Notes: a model not told the origin generated them from the letters alone. A DNA stretch of 6,121 bases from an uncultured Opitutia bacterium (GCA_903879465.1 CAIRLQ010000024.1:1-6121); one strand, 5' to 3'; numbered from the stretch's first letter, positions 1-6,121 are shown. Numbers and translations are program-made.

Positions 1-1306
1 CTCCGTCTTCGCCGCCACCGAACGAATGTCGGTGGACGCTCTGGACTAATCCAAGGAGCAGGAAACAGCTGAGAACGAAAGACCCTCCGTAGCTAAGGAA
101 AGGAAGGGGGACCCCGGTGACTGGCATCAGGTTGATGTTCATGCCGATATTGACGACGACGTGCGTACCGAGCACGACTGCGGCGCCAATAGCCAGCAAG
201 GAACCAAAACGATCCACCGCTCGGGACGCCGTGCGAACGACACGCCAGAACAGCAGGGCAAATGCACCGATCACCAAGAGTCCGCCGGTGAAGCCGATCT
301 CTTCGGCCATCCCGGAAAAAAGAAAATCATTATGCGCCGCCGCTTCCGGCAGGTAGCCGAAGCGTGCCTGGGTGCCGTTGCCGAAACCTTGGCCAGCGAA
401 GCCGCCTCGTCCGACAGCGATGACTGCCTGATTTACATTCCAGGTGACGCCGAGACCCTTCGGGTCGATAACATGCGGCGCCACGAAGGACATAATCCGC
501 TCGCGCTGATAGTCTTTAAGAAGAAAGAACCAAGCCGTGGCCTCATGCTTGCCGCGCACATATCGGGCGGGGTCACGGTCTTCCGGATGGGCGGCTGAAT
601 ACTGGGTCACCTTGGCCGAATATTCCTGCAAATCGAGGGCGATGACCCCCGCCAACACCAGGGAAGCCACCCCCGCCACCATGAAGAACCTGGAAGTCAG
701 GCCGGCGACAAAAAGCAGGATGAATGAAAGCGGCAGGTAGATGAGCGCTGAACCTAGGTCTGGCTGTACAAAAATCAAGACAAACGGGACCGCCGCAGAC
801 CCCAAAGCCAACAACACGGTCCGCCAAGTGGCGCGAAAATTCCCAATTGGGGAGCGCGCCAGGAGTGCCGCCAGAAAAATCAGGGCCCCCACCTTGGCGA
901 ACTCCGAGGGTTGCAGCGACAGTGATCCGAGACTTATCCATCGTCGCGCGCCGTTAGTGATATGAATATACGACCCAAGGTCCCGCTTCAATAAAGCGCA
1001 CAGAGCCACAGGGAGGAGCAAACAAATGACGCCGAGATAAATTCGTCGGGCATGAACCTGGATCTGCCGATAATCAACCGAGGCGACCGCCCAGTAGGCG
1101 ATCCAGCCGAGGGCGATGAAGACAATCTGCGAGCGAAAGTAAGTCGATTCTCGGGCACTGCCAGCAGACTGAATCGCCACGACTCCGAGGACGCTCAGAA
1201 ACAGGATGAGCACCACCTGCGTCCAGTCGGTCCGCCAGGCGAAATTGGCGAACTTATCCCACCAGACCGCGGCCGAAGACCGCTCATTGTCAAGGTGTTG
1301 GGACAT
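1..1306 (-). CDS. rodA: RodA, SEDS-family peptidoglycan glycosyltransferase (3' end cut by window)
   Basis: An integral membrane SEDS protein that polymerises glycan strands from lipid II during side-wall synthesis, normally paired with a class B PBP. I read 435 residues from ATG at 1306 with no stop before base 1; the family signature has passed, so probably only a short C-terminal tail is missing. About ten hydrophobic segments are visible. Signatures in order: NGARRWISLG (119-128) and LQPSEFAK (131-138), QPDLGSA (181-187), DYQRERIM (265-272), GGFAGQGFGNGTQ (301-313), HNDFLF (325-330), INLMPVTGVPLPFLSYGGS (391-409). W123 and D327 probably match the functionally essential Trp and Asp known in RodA of other bacteria. 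The DYQR motif and the absence of a neighbouring ftsQ/murG cluster favour RodA over FtsW. A charged stretch around 224-256 looks longer than in E. coli RodA. The start has no clear Shine-Dalgarno. Transcribed divergently from rny. Confidence 0.93.
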   Translation of the reverse strand, partial: MSQHLDNERSSAAVWWDKFANFAWRTDWTQVVLILFLSVLGVVAIQSAGSARESTYFRSQIVFIALGWIAYWAVASVDYRQIQVHARRIYLGVICLLLPVALCALLKRDLGSYIHITNGARRWISLGSLSLQPSEFAKVGALIFLAALLARSPIGNFRATWRTVLLALGSAAVPFVLIFVQPDLGSALIYLPLSFILLFVAGLTSRFFMVAGVASLVLAGVIALDLQEYSAKVTQYSAAHPEDRDPARYVRGKHEATAWFFLLKDYQRERIMSFVAPHVIDPKGLGVTWNVNQAVIAVGRGGFAGQGFGNGTQARFGYLPEAAAHNDFLFSGMAEEIGFTGGLLVIGAFALLFWRVVRTASRAVDRFGSLLAIGAAVVLGTHVVVNIGMNINLMPVTGVPLPFLSYGGSFVLSCFLLLGLVQSVHRHSFGGGEDG

Positions 1307-1420
1307 GCCCGAAGCAACCCCGATTCCGCCATGCTGGCAAGGCGAACCTCCCGAAAGGGCTTGCGGAAGGGCCTCCAGACGCAAGGGTAGCCACCCGGAC
1401 CTCCGGAAATCGCGACGACC
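1307..1420. promoter_or_regulatory. Divergent intergenic region between rodA and rny
   Basis: These 114 bp separate two start codons that point away from each other, so promoters for both genes should lie here or just inside the coding ends. I found no convincing -35/-10 pair on either strand. The clearest structure is an inverted repeat, CTTGCG at 1360-1365 and CGCAAG at 1380-1385, separated by 14 bp. It could be an operator-like site but could equally be chance. The region call rests on gene orientation, not on a recognised motif. Confidence 0.4.
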
Positions 1421-2857
1421 ATGCCTGTGGCAGCCGACCAAAGCATCCTCGCCGCCGTGGCATTCTCCTCGGGAGCCATCGTGGCCTATGCGGTCGCAAA
1501 ATGGCGCGAGAATACCTTGGGGGCGATTCGTGACGCCCGACTCCGTTCCGAAGTGGAACTCGCCCGCCGCGAGGCGACCGTCGAGGCCGCTGAACTTCAC
1601 GCCCAAGCGGAGGCCGAACAACGGGAGGCGGCCCGACTCAAAGCCGCGGCCGAACTAGAAGTCCGCCAGGCCGAGGAGCTCGGCCATGAGAACGAGCTTC
1701 AACGCGACTTCCTCCACCGCGAACTTCAACGCCTGGCCAAAGTTAGCCCGGAAGAAGCCCGCACCCTGCTCCTCAATACGATGCGCGCCGAGTATGGCAA
1801 CGAAGCCCAACATCTTCGCCGCGAACTCCTCGATCAGGTCGAACAGGACATCGACGACGAGGCGCGCCGCAAACTACTCTCGGCGATGCAGCGCCTCACG
1901 ACGACGACCACGCAGGATGCCACCGCGCTTTCCGTTTCGCTACCCAACGAAGACATGAAAGGTCGCCTCATCGGCCGCGAGGGTCGCAACATCCGCACCT
2001 TCGAACAGAGCACGGGGGCGACCTTACTCATCGACGAAACCCCTGGATTAGCAATGGTTTCATGCTTCGACCCGGTCCGCCGCGAAATCGCACGCATTGC
2101 CCTCGAGCGCATCGTGAAAGACGGTCGCATCTCGCCTGGACTGATCGAAGACTCCGTGCGCTCGGCCGGCGAAGAAGTCGTCAAACACGCCCGCCGTCTC
2201 GGACGTGACGCGGTACGAGATCTTGGCCTCCCGCCCATGGACGCAGCGGTGGAGGAACTCCTTGGTCGCCTCCACTTCCGCCTCTCCGCCAATCAGAACA
2301 CCCTCGCCCATTCAGTAGAAGTCGCCCAGCTCTGCGCGATGCTCGCCGCCGAAATCGGCATCGACCCGGTACCCGCCAAGCGCGCCGGCCTACTACATGA
2401 TCTGGGCAAAGCCATCGAGGCCGAAGCGGGCAGTAGCCATGCGCTCGCCGGCGCCGCCCTGCTGCGCCGACTAGGCGAAGATCTCCGCGTCGTGAACGCC
2501 GTCGCCGCCCACCACCGCGAGGTCGAAGCAGAAAGCCTTTACGCTCCGCTGGTGATGATCGCCGACGCCGCCTCAGGCTCTCGCCCAGGCGCCCGCTCTT
2601 CCACCCTGGAGAGCTACGCTCAGCGCGTCCGCCACCTCGAAGAGATCGCCCTAACGTTCGAAGGGGTACGCGAAGCCTTTGCCTTCCAGTCCGGCCGCGA
2701 ACTCCGGGTCATCGTAGACCCAGGTAAGGTAGATGACTTCGGGGCCACGGAACTGGCCCGCAGAATACGCCTTAAGGTGGAAGAAAGCCTTTCTTACCAA
2801 GGAACGGTCAAAATCGTCCTAATTCGTGAACAAAGGTTCACTGAAGAGGCCCGCTGA
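1421..2857 (+). CDS. rny: Ribonuclease Y, membrane-anchored endoribonuclease
   Basis: Endoribonuclease that starts mRNA turnover at the inner face of the membrane. The 478 residues show the whole family architecture. A modest N-terminal hydrophobic anchor lies at about 9-26 and a charged Ala/Glu/Arg-rich coiled coil at about 30-150. A KH RNA-binding domain at about 170-235 has the GREG loop (185-188) in GRLIGREGRNIRTFEQSTG. An HD hydrolase domain spans about 293-390, with H297, the metal-binding HD pair H326-D327 in AGLLHDLGKAIE, HH at 364-365 and D382. The C-terminal part (about 412-470, FEGVREAFAFQSGRELRVIV) is also typical. All expected metal ligands appear present, so it should be active. 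It is about 40 residues shorter than the usual 520, apparently in the coiled coil. ATG 1421 is chosen because it sits just before the anchor; no strong Shine-Dalgarno precedes it. The next gene on the same strand encodes an arginine-rich protein. Confidence 0.96.
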   Translation: MPVAADQSILAAVAFSSGAIVAYAVAKWRENTLGAIRDARLRSEVELARREATVEAAELHAQAEAEQREAARLKAAAELEVRQAEELGHENELQRDFLHRELQRLAKVSPEEARTLLLNTMRAEYGNEAQHLRRELLDQVEQDIDDEARRKLLSAMQRLTTTTTQDATALSVSLPNEDMKGRLIGREGRNIRTFEQSTGATLLIDETPGLAMVSCFDPVRREIARIALERIVKDGRISPGLIEDSVRSAGEEVVKHARRLGRDAVRDLGLPPMDAAVEELLGRLHFRLSANQNTLAHSVEVAQLCAMLAAEIGIDPVPAKRAGLLHDLGKAIEAEAGSSHALAGAALLRRLGEDLRVVNAVAAHHREVEAESLYAPLVMIADAASGSRPGARSSTLESYAQRVRHLEEIALTFEGVREAFAFQSGRELRVIVDPGKVDDFGATELARRIRLKVEESLSYQGTVKIVLIREQRFTEEAR

Positions 2858-2866
2858 GGGAGTTTC

Positions 2867-2894
2867 TTGTTGTTAAGCTAGGGGGGCGTATTTA
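2867..2894 (+). promoter_or_regulatory. Possible promoter for the arginine-rich gene
   Basis: Just after the rny stop the base composition turns locally AT-rich. TTGTTG (2867-2872) and TATTTA (2889-2894) are 16 bp apart and loosely resemble -35 and -10 elements. Each matches the consensus poorly. If used, transcription would start near 2901, directly ahead of the hairpin series. This is speculative; read-through from rny is an equally good explanation. Confidence 0.2.
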
Positions 2895-2906
2895 TTCACA
2901 TTCTTT

Positions 2907-3001
2907 CCGGGAGTTCCTCCCGGAGCCGTACGGCACCCCAAGGAGGTTCGTCCTCCGTCACCAAGGGTCCGACAAACCGCGTCGTCTCTCCACAACGGAG
3001 A
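2907..3001 (+). other. Series of small hairpins in the rny to arginine-rich gene gap (candidate structured leader)
   Basis: Three stem-loops can be drawn in this 95-nt stretch: CCGGGAG/CTCCCGG with a 3-nt loop (2907-2923), GGAGG/CCTCC with a 5-nt loop (2942-2956), and TCTCC/GGAGA with a 5-nt loop (2987-3001). A perfect 10-bp palindrome, GCCGTACGGC, lies at 2925-2934. CTCCGT (2953-2958) can also pair with ACGGAG (2995-3000), so alternative folds compete. No T-run follows any stem, so these are not simple intrinsic terminators. No riboswitch family is recognised. The rest of the 195-bp gap shows nothing else I can name. Confidence 0.45.
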
Positions 3002-3052
3002 AGCCCGCATCATCCGGTCAGCCATAACGAAGGCCGCCCCAACACAAGAAAC

Positions 3053-4000
3053 ATGAGCCAAGAAGAAACCCAGGGCCAGGAGCCAGTCTCCGCCCACCAG
3101 CCCGCCGCGGACGCAGGCGCCAGTGAAGTCCGCACCCCCGCACCCCGCATTGCCGAAGCCAAGCTGGAATCCGCTCACGCGGAACTCCCCCCGCTGTCAG
3201 TGATTGGTGCGTCTAGTGAACCCGCCGCGAAACCCGGAACCATCACCACGCCGAAGCAGTTCGGACGTCGTGGCGCTCCCCGTGGTGCCGCCCCGACCGC
3301 CAATGGTCAGACCGCCCGCCCCTCCATCGGCGTCGTGGAAGATCCGTCGCAGCTCACCGAGAATCTCTCAGGGAGCCTCGCCCAGCAACCCGCACCTCAA
3401 CCGCGCGAGCAGCGTGAGCACCGCGAACAGCGCGAACCTCGCCAGCCGGGCATCCCTCAGGGTGACCGTCCGCGTCGCGAACCTCGCGAGCCCCGCGCCG
3501 AAGGAGATCGTCCGCGCCAGGAAGGCATCCCTCAGGGTGACCGCCCGCGCCGTGAACCTCGCGAGCCTCGGGCCGAAGGTGATCGTCCCCGCCAGGAAGG
3601 AATTCCTCAAGGCGACCGTCCGCGCCGCGAACCTCGCGCCGAAGGTGATCGTCCGCGCCGTGAAGAGCGTCCGCGCATCCAGATCGAGCCCGTCGTCATC
3701 CCCGTCCAGGCGCCGATTGGCTTCTGGGCCTCGGTGAAACGTAAGTTCGCCACACTCTTCGGCATTCCCACCAAGGCCGTCTTCGTTCCTTCCGAACGCC
3801 CCCAGCAGCCCCGCGGCGAACATCGTGGGGAACGCTCCGACCGCGGCCATCGCGGTGGACGCGGTCGCGGCGACTTCCGCGGCGGCTCGCGTGAAGGCTC
3901 CCGCGATGGTTCTCGCGGCGGTGATCGTGGTGGCTCCCGTGGAGGTCGCGGAGATTTCCGCGGCGACCGCGGTCCTCGCAACGGTCCTCGCGAAGGCTGA
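3053..4000 (+). CDS. Arginine-rich, probably disordered protein with tandem repeats and RGG tail; function unknown
   Basis: I do not recognise a family. The 315 residues fall into four zones: a Pro/Ala/Glu-rich N-terminus (1-117); an Arg/Glu/Gln/Pro-rich zone (118-208) with three copies of a 25-residue unit starting GIPQGDRPRREP; a hydrophobic island (209-248) centred on IGFWASVKRKFATLFG (222-237); and an RG/RGG-rich tail (253-315) with RGDFRG twice (272-277, 299-304). I count 54 arginines, no cysteine and one tryptophan (W225). No signal peptide or full transmembrane span is seen. This frame is supported by repeat differences that are nearly all synonymous in it, and by a terminator seven bases after the stop. 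ATG 3053 is the first good start, without a Shine-Dalgarno. RNA binding is suggested by the RGG tail and the rny neighbour, but is inferred; a ribosome- or nucleoid-associated role is also possible. Confidence 0.82.
   Translation: MSQEETQGQEPVSAHQPAADAGASEVRTPAPRIAEAKLESAHAELPPLSVIGASSEPAAKPGTITTPKQFGRRGAPRGAAPTANGQTARPSIGVVEDPSQLTENLSGSLAQQPAPQPREQREHREQREPRQPGIPQGDRPRREPREPRAEGDRPRQEGIPQGDRPRREPREPRAEGDRPRQEGIPQGDRPRREPRAEGDRPRREERPRIQIEPVVIPVQAPIGFWASVKRKFATLFGIPTKAVFVPSERPQQPRGEHRGERSDRGHRGGRGRGDFRGGSREGSRDGSRGGDRGGSRGGRGDFRGDRGPRNGPREG
3449..3664 (+). repeat. In-frame tandem repeat, 75-bp unit, three copies
   Basis: Copies lie at 3449-3523, 3524-3598 and 3599-3664; the third lacks three codons (nine bases). 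Copies 1 and 2 differ at seven of 75 bases, all third codon positions that leave the peptide unchanged. Copy 3 has six silent changes relative to copy 1 plus one replaced codon, Gln to Arg, near its end. The peptide unit runs from GIPQGDRP to EGDRPRQE. It is preceded by shorter REQ/REH/REP repeats at residues 118-130. Confidence 0.93.
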
Positions 4001-4006
4001 TTGAAC

Positions 4007-4038
4007 CGGGGGCGCCAAACGGCGCCCCCGCTCTTTTT
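4007..4038 (+). terminator. Intrinsic terminator after the arginine-rich gene
   Basis: A perfect 10-bp GC stem (CGGGGGCGCC at 4007-4016 with GGCGCCCCCG at 4021-4030) and an AAAC loop are followed by CTC and five Ts (4034-4038). It starts six bases after the stop codon at 4000, and its T-run ends six bases before the murA ATG. It should separate the upstream transcript from murA, unless there is read-through. It points only rightwards: the reverse strand has no T-run after the stem. Confidence 0.92.
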
Positions 4039-4044
4039 AATACA

Positions 4045-5337
4045 ATGCTCCAGGTCGCACGCATCCGAGGAGGCCACCTGCTGCGAGGCTCCATCCGCGC
4101 AGCTGGCTCCAAAAACGCGTCGCTACCGCTGCTCGCCGCTTCGCTCCTCACGGGCGAGACGGTGACGTTACGCAATGTACCCGACCTCAGCGATGTCCGC
4201 TACATGGCCGAGATTCTTGGTCACCAAGGCGCCGTCGTCGCCCACCCGGAGCCCGGCGTCTGGACGATTCGCGCCGAGACGATCACCCATCGCACGCCCT
4301 ATGACCTCGTGCGTAAGATGCGCGCTTCCGTCTGCCTGCTCGGCTCGCTGCTCGGTCGCCTCCGCCATGCGGAGATGGCCATCCCTGGTGGGTGCGTGAT
4401 TGGACCGCGCCCCATCGACCTCCACCTAAAAGGCCTCGAGGCCATGGGATGCATCGTAAACATGGAGGCCGGCCTCGTACAGGTCGACGCCACGCCCGCC
4501 CGCGGGGGCGATATTTTCATGGGCGGCCCGATGGGTAGCACCGTGCTTGGCACGGCCAACATCGTGATGGCCGCAACCCTCACCCCAGGACGCACGCGCA
4601 TTGAATGCGCCGCCCGCGAGCCTGAAGTCGTCGATCTCTGCGAGATGCTGATCAAGATGGGGGCGTGCATCAACGGCCACGGCACGAACATTATCGAGGT
4701 CGAAGGAGTCACCACACTCCATGGCTGTGACCACACGGTGATCGCCGATCGGATCGAAGCAGGCACCTATCTAGTGGCCGGCGCCATTACTGGCGGCGAC
4801 GTGACCGTCACCCACTGCAATCCCGCTCATCTGACGGTGTTCCTAGACAAGCTGCGTGAAGCGGGTGTGGGCGTCGAAACCGGCCCCGACTTTATCCGCG
4901 CCTTCGGGAAGCCGACACACGCCGTCGAGATCATCACGGAACCCTACCCAGGCTTCCCGACCGACCTTCAAGCCCAGTTCATGGCACTGCAACTACTGGT
5001 CGACGGACGCAGCACGGTCACCGAAAAAATCTACCCGGCCCGCTTCATGCATGCAGCTGAACTGCAACGCATGGGCGCAGAGATCTCCATCGATGGAGCC
5101 ACGGCGGCTATCTACGGCGACCGGCCTCTCTCCGGCGCTCCAGTAATGGCCTCCGACCTGCGCGCTTCCGCAGCCCTCATTCTGGCGGCCTTGGTTGCCA
5201 AAGGGGACACATGGGTCCAGCGACTCTACCACCTCGACCGCGGTTACGAGCGCTTCGAAGAACGCCTGCGTAGCCTCGGTGCAGACATTGAACGCCTGCC
5301 CGCCTCAGACCTGCCGAAAGGGTTCACCGAGGACTGA
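4045..5337 (+). CDS. murA: UDP-N-acetylglucosamine 1-carboxyvinyltransferase (MurA)
   Basis: Cytoplasmic enzyme that transfers enolpyruvate from PEP to UDP-GlcNAc, the first committed step of peptidoglycan precursor synthesis. The 430 residues match the family's usual length of about 420 and its repeated domain pattern. Visible landmarks: GSKNASLPLLAA (21-32) with K23 and N24 of the substrate site; RASVCLLGSLL (93-103); IPGGCVIGPRPIDLH (113-127) with catalytic C117; DRIEAGTYLVAGA (235-247); YPGFPTDLQAQF (301-312) with the likely general base D306; and DRGYERFEE (398-406). A cysteine at 117, not the aspartate of naturally fosfomycin-insensitive MurA, predicts fosfomycin sensitivity. ATG 4045 is needed to keep the first strand (VARIRGG). 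It lies almost on the preceding terminator, with no Shine-Dalgarno, so a very short or leaderless mRNA is possible. ruvB follows after 38 bp. Confidence 0.97.
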   Translation: MLQVARIRGGHLLRGSIRAAGSKNASLPLLAASLLTGETVTLRNVPDLSDVRYMAEILGHQGAVVAHPEPGVWTIRAETITHRTPYDLVRKMRASVCLLGSLLGRLRHAEMAIPGGCVIGPRPIDLHLKGLEAMGCIVNMEAGLVQVDATPARGGDIFMGGPMGSTVLGTANIVMAATLTPGRTRIECAAREPEVVDLCEMLIKMGACINGHGTNIIEVEGVTTLHGCDHTVIADRIEAGTYLVAGAITGGDVTVTHCNPAHLTVFLDKLREAGVGVETGPDFIRAFGKPTHAVEIITEPYPGFPTDLQAQFMALQLLVDGRSTVTEKIYPARFMHAAELQRMGAEISIDGATAAIYGDRPLSGAPVMASDLRASAALILAALVAKGDTWVQRLYHLDRGYERFEERLRSLGADIERLPASDLPKGFTED

Positions 5338-5375
5338 GGGTTGCCAATTCGTCCCGACCCCGCACCTTGCGCTCC

Positions 5376-6121
5376 ATGGCCCGCGCCAAGGATTCGCCCG
5401 ATGACCCCCAACCGCCCGCCGGCAAGGAAGCCGTGTCGCGCGTGAATCGCTCGCTCGACGCCTCACTGCGCCCGCCCAAGCTCGACGACTTCGTCGGCCA
5501 AGCCCGCACGGTCGAACGCCTCCGCGTGATGATTGGCGCGGCTCGGCGCGAAGGTCGCACGCTCGACCATATCCTGCTGCACGGCCCACCAGGACTAGGC
5601 AAGACGACGCTAGCGATGATTCTCGCGGAAGAGATGGGTCGCCCGATCCGCGTGACCTCCGGCCCGGTCGTCGAGAAAGCCTCCGACCTCGCGGGCCTTC
5701 TCACTAGCCTGCAGGAAGGCGAACTTCTCTTCATCGACGAGATTCATCGCATCCCGAAGACGGTCGAAGAATTCCTGTACTCAGCGATGGAGGATTTCCG
5801 CATCGATATCATGATCGACCAAGGCCCGAACGCGCGCTCGGTACGTCTTGATCTGCCGAAGTTCACCTTAGTCGGGGCGACCACCCGCACGGGTCTGCTC
5901 ACCGCCCCACTGCGCAGCCGCTTCACACTCCAGACGCGCCTGGATTACTACACCCGCGAGCAGCTATTAAGCATCGTGCTTCGTAACGCCGAACTGCTGC
6001 AGCTTGATATCGACCAAGGCGGCTCCGAAGAAATCGCGCGCCGCGCCCGCGGCACGCCGCGCATCGTCAACAATCTCCTGCGCTTCACCCGCGACTACGC
6101 CCTCGAGCGCGCCGGCGGCAA
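5376..6121 (+). CDS. ruvB: Holliday junction branch-migration DNA helicase RuvB (3' end cut by window)
   Basis: AAA+ motor of the RuvAB complex, which moves Holliday junctions during recombinational repair. The 248 visible residues cover the ATPase large domain and most of the small domain. Motifs: Walker A GPPGLGKT (70-77), TSGPVVEKASDLAGLL (94-109), Walker B LLFIDEIH (117-124), AMEDFRIDIMIDQGP (137-151), sensor-1 region LVGATTR (165-171), TAPLRSRF (176-183) with the likely arginine finger R180, and sensor-2 GTPRIVNNLLR (226-236). The usual length is about 335-350, so some 90 residues, mainly the DNA-binding winged helix, lie beyond the window. ATG 5376 gives a normal N-terminal extension; an in-frame TTG at 5367 and GTGs at codons 20 and 23 are alternatives. 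No Shine-Dalgarno is seen. The 38-bp gap after murA has no terminator, so co-transcription is likely. ruvA and ruvC are not immediately upstream. Confidence 0.96.
   Translation, partial: MARAKDSPDDPQPPAGKEAVSRVNRSLDASLRPPKLDDFVGQARTVERLRVMIGAARREGRTLDHILLHGPPGLGKTTLAMILAEEMGRPIRVTSGPVVEKASDLAGLLTSLQEGELLFIDEIHRIPKTVEEFLYSAMEDFRIDIMIDQGPNARSVRLDLPKFTLVGATTRTGLLTAPLRSRFTLQTRLDYYTREQLLSIVLRNAELLQLDIDQGGSEEIARRARGTPRIVNNLLRFTRDYALERAGG

Noticed and set aside
161..941. Open frames over rodA (161-598 and 741-965 on +, 573-941 on -)
   Set aside because: They overlap a continuous 435-residue RodA reading with all family motifs; none resembles a known protein.
1195..1479. A minus-strand frame starting inside rny and covering the rodA start
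   Set aside because: It spans the divergent gap and overlaps both genes out of frame. One of its ATGs (near 1332) lies 26 bp upstream of the RodA ATG and is not in frame with it.
2907..2923. Intrinsic terminator for rny
   Set aside because: The hairpin has only seven base pairs and no T-run follows it on either strand.
3449..3664. Possible CRISPR or mobile repeat
   Set aside because: The units abut without spacers and encode a constant peptide, so this is an in-frame coding repeat.
3204..3737. A 177-codon + strand frame inside the arginine-rich gene
   Set aside because: Its Ser/Arg/Val-rich translation is a frameshifted copy of the repeats; the differences between repeats would change its amino acids, and it ends inside the hydrophobic island.
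3368..4175. Long overlapping open frames on the minus strand opposite the arginine-rich gene (3368-4018, 3607-4077, 3696-4175)
   Set aside because: They arise because repeated CGN and GGN codons rarely form stops on the reverse strand. Some run through the terminator into murA, and repeat differences are silent only in the + frame starting at 3053.

Overview
The window comes from a GC-rich bacterial chromosome. It holds five protein-coding genes and no RNA genes, mobile elements or CRISPR. The set (a SEDS-family RodA, RNase Y, an arginine-rich unknown protein, MurA, RuvB) is housekeeping and cell-envelope machinery. RNase Y as the recognisable RNA-decay enzyme argues against a classic RNase E proteobacterium. 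None of the five start codons has a convincing Shine-Dalgarno sequence. A lineage such as Armatimonadota, or another deep-branching group, is possible, but this is a weak guess.

Layout: rodA runs leftwards from 1306 and leaves the window before its stop codon. A 114-bp intergenic region separates it from a divergent rightward series. rny (1421-2857) encodes a complete RNase Y with membrane anchor, coiled coil, KH and HD domains. A 195-bp gap follows, carrying GGAG/CTCC hairpin blocks that could be a structured leader. The next gene (3053-4000) encodes a 315-residue, probably disordered protein of unknown function. It has three near-identical 25-residue repeats, one short amphipathic island and an RG/RGG-rich tail. 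A strong intrinsic terminator (4007-4038) follows it and nearly touches the murA start at 4045. murA (4045-5337) and the truncated ruvB (5376-6121) are 38 bp apart with no terminator, so they are probably co-transcribed.

How they fit together: RodA (glycan polymerisation) and MurA (first committed step of peptidoglycan precursor synthesis) serve the cell wall. RNase Y starts mRNA decay at the membrane. RuvB drives Holliday-junction branch migration. The most interesting element is the arginine-rich protein directly after rny. Its design (basic disordered repeats, one amphipathic membrane-helix-like segment, RGG tail) resembles the non-catalytic scaffold half of RNase E. I propose, as inference only, that it is a separately encoded RNA-binding or scaffold partner for RNase Y.
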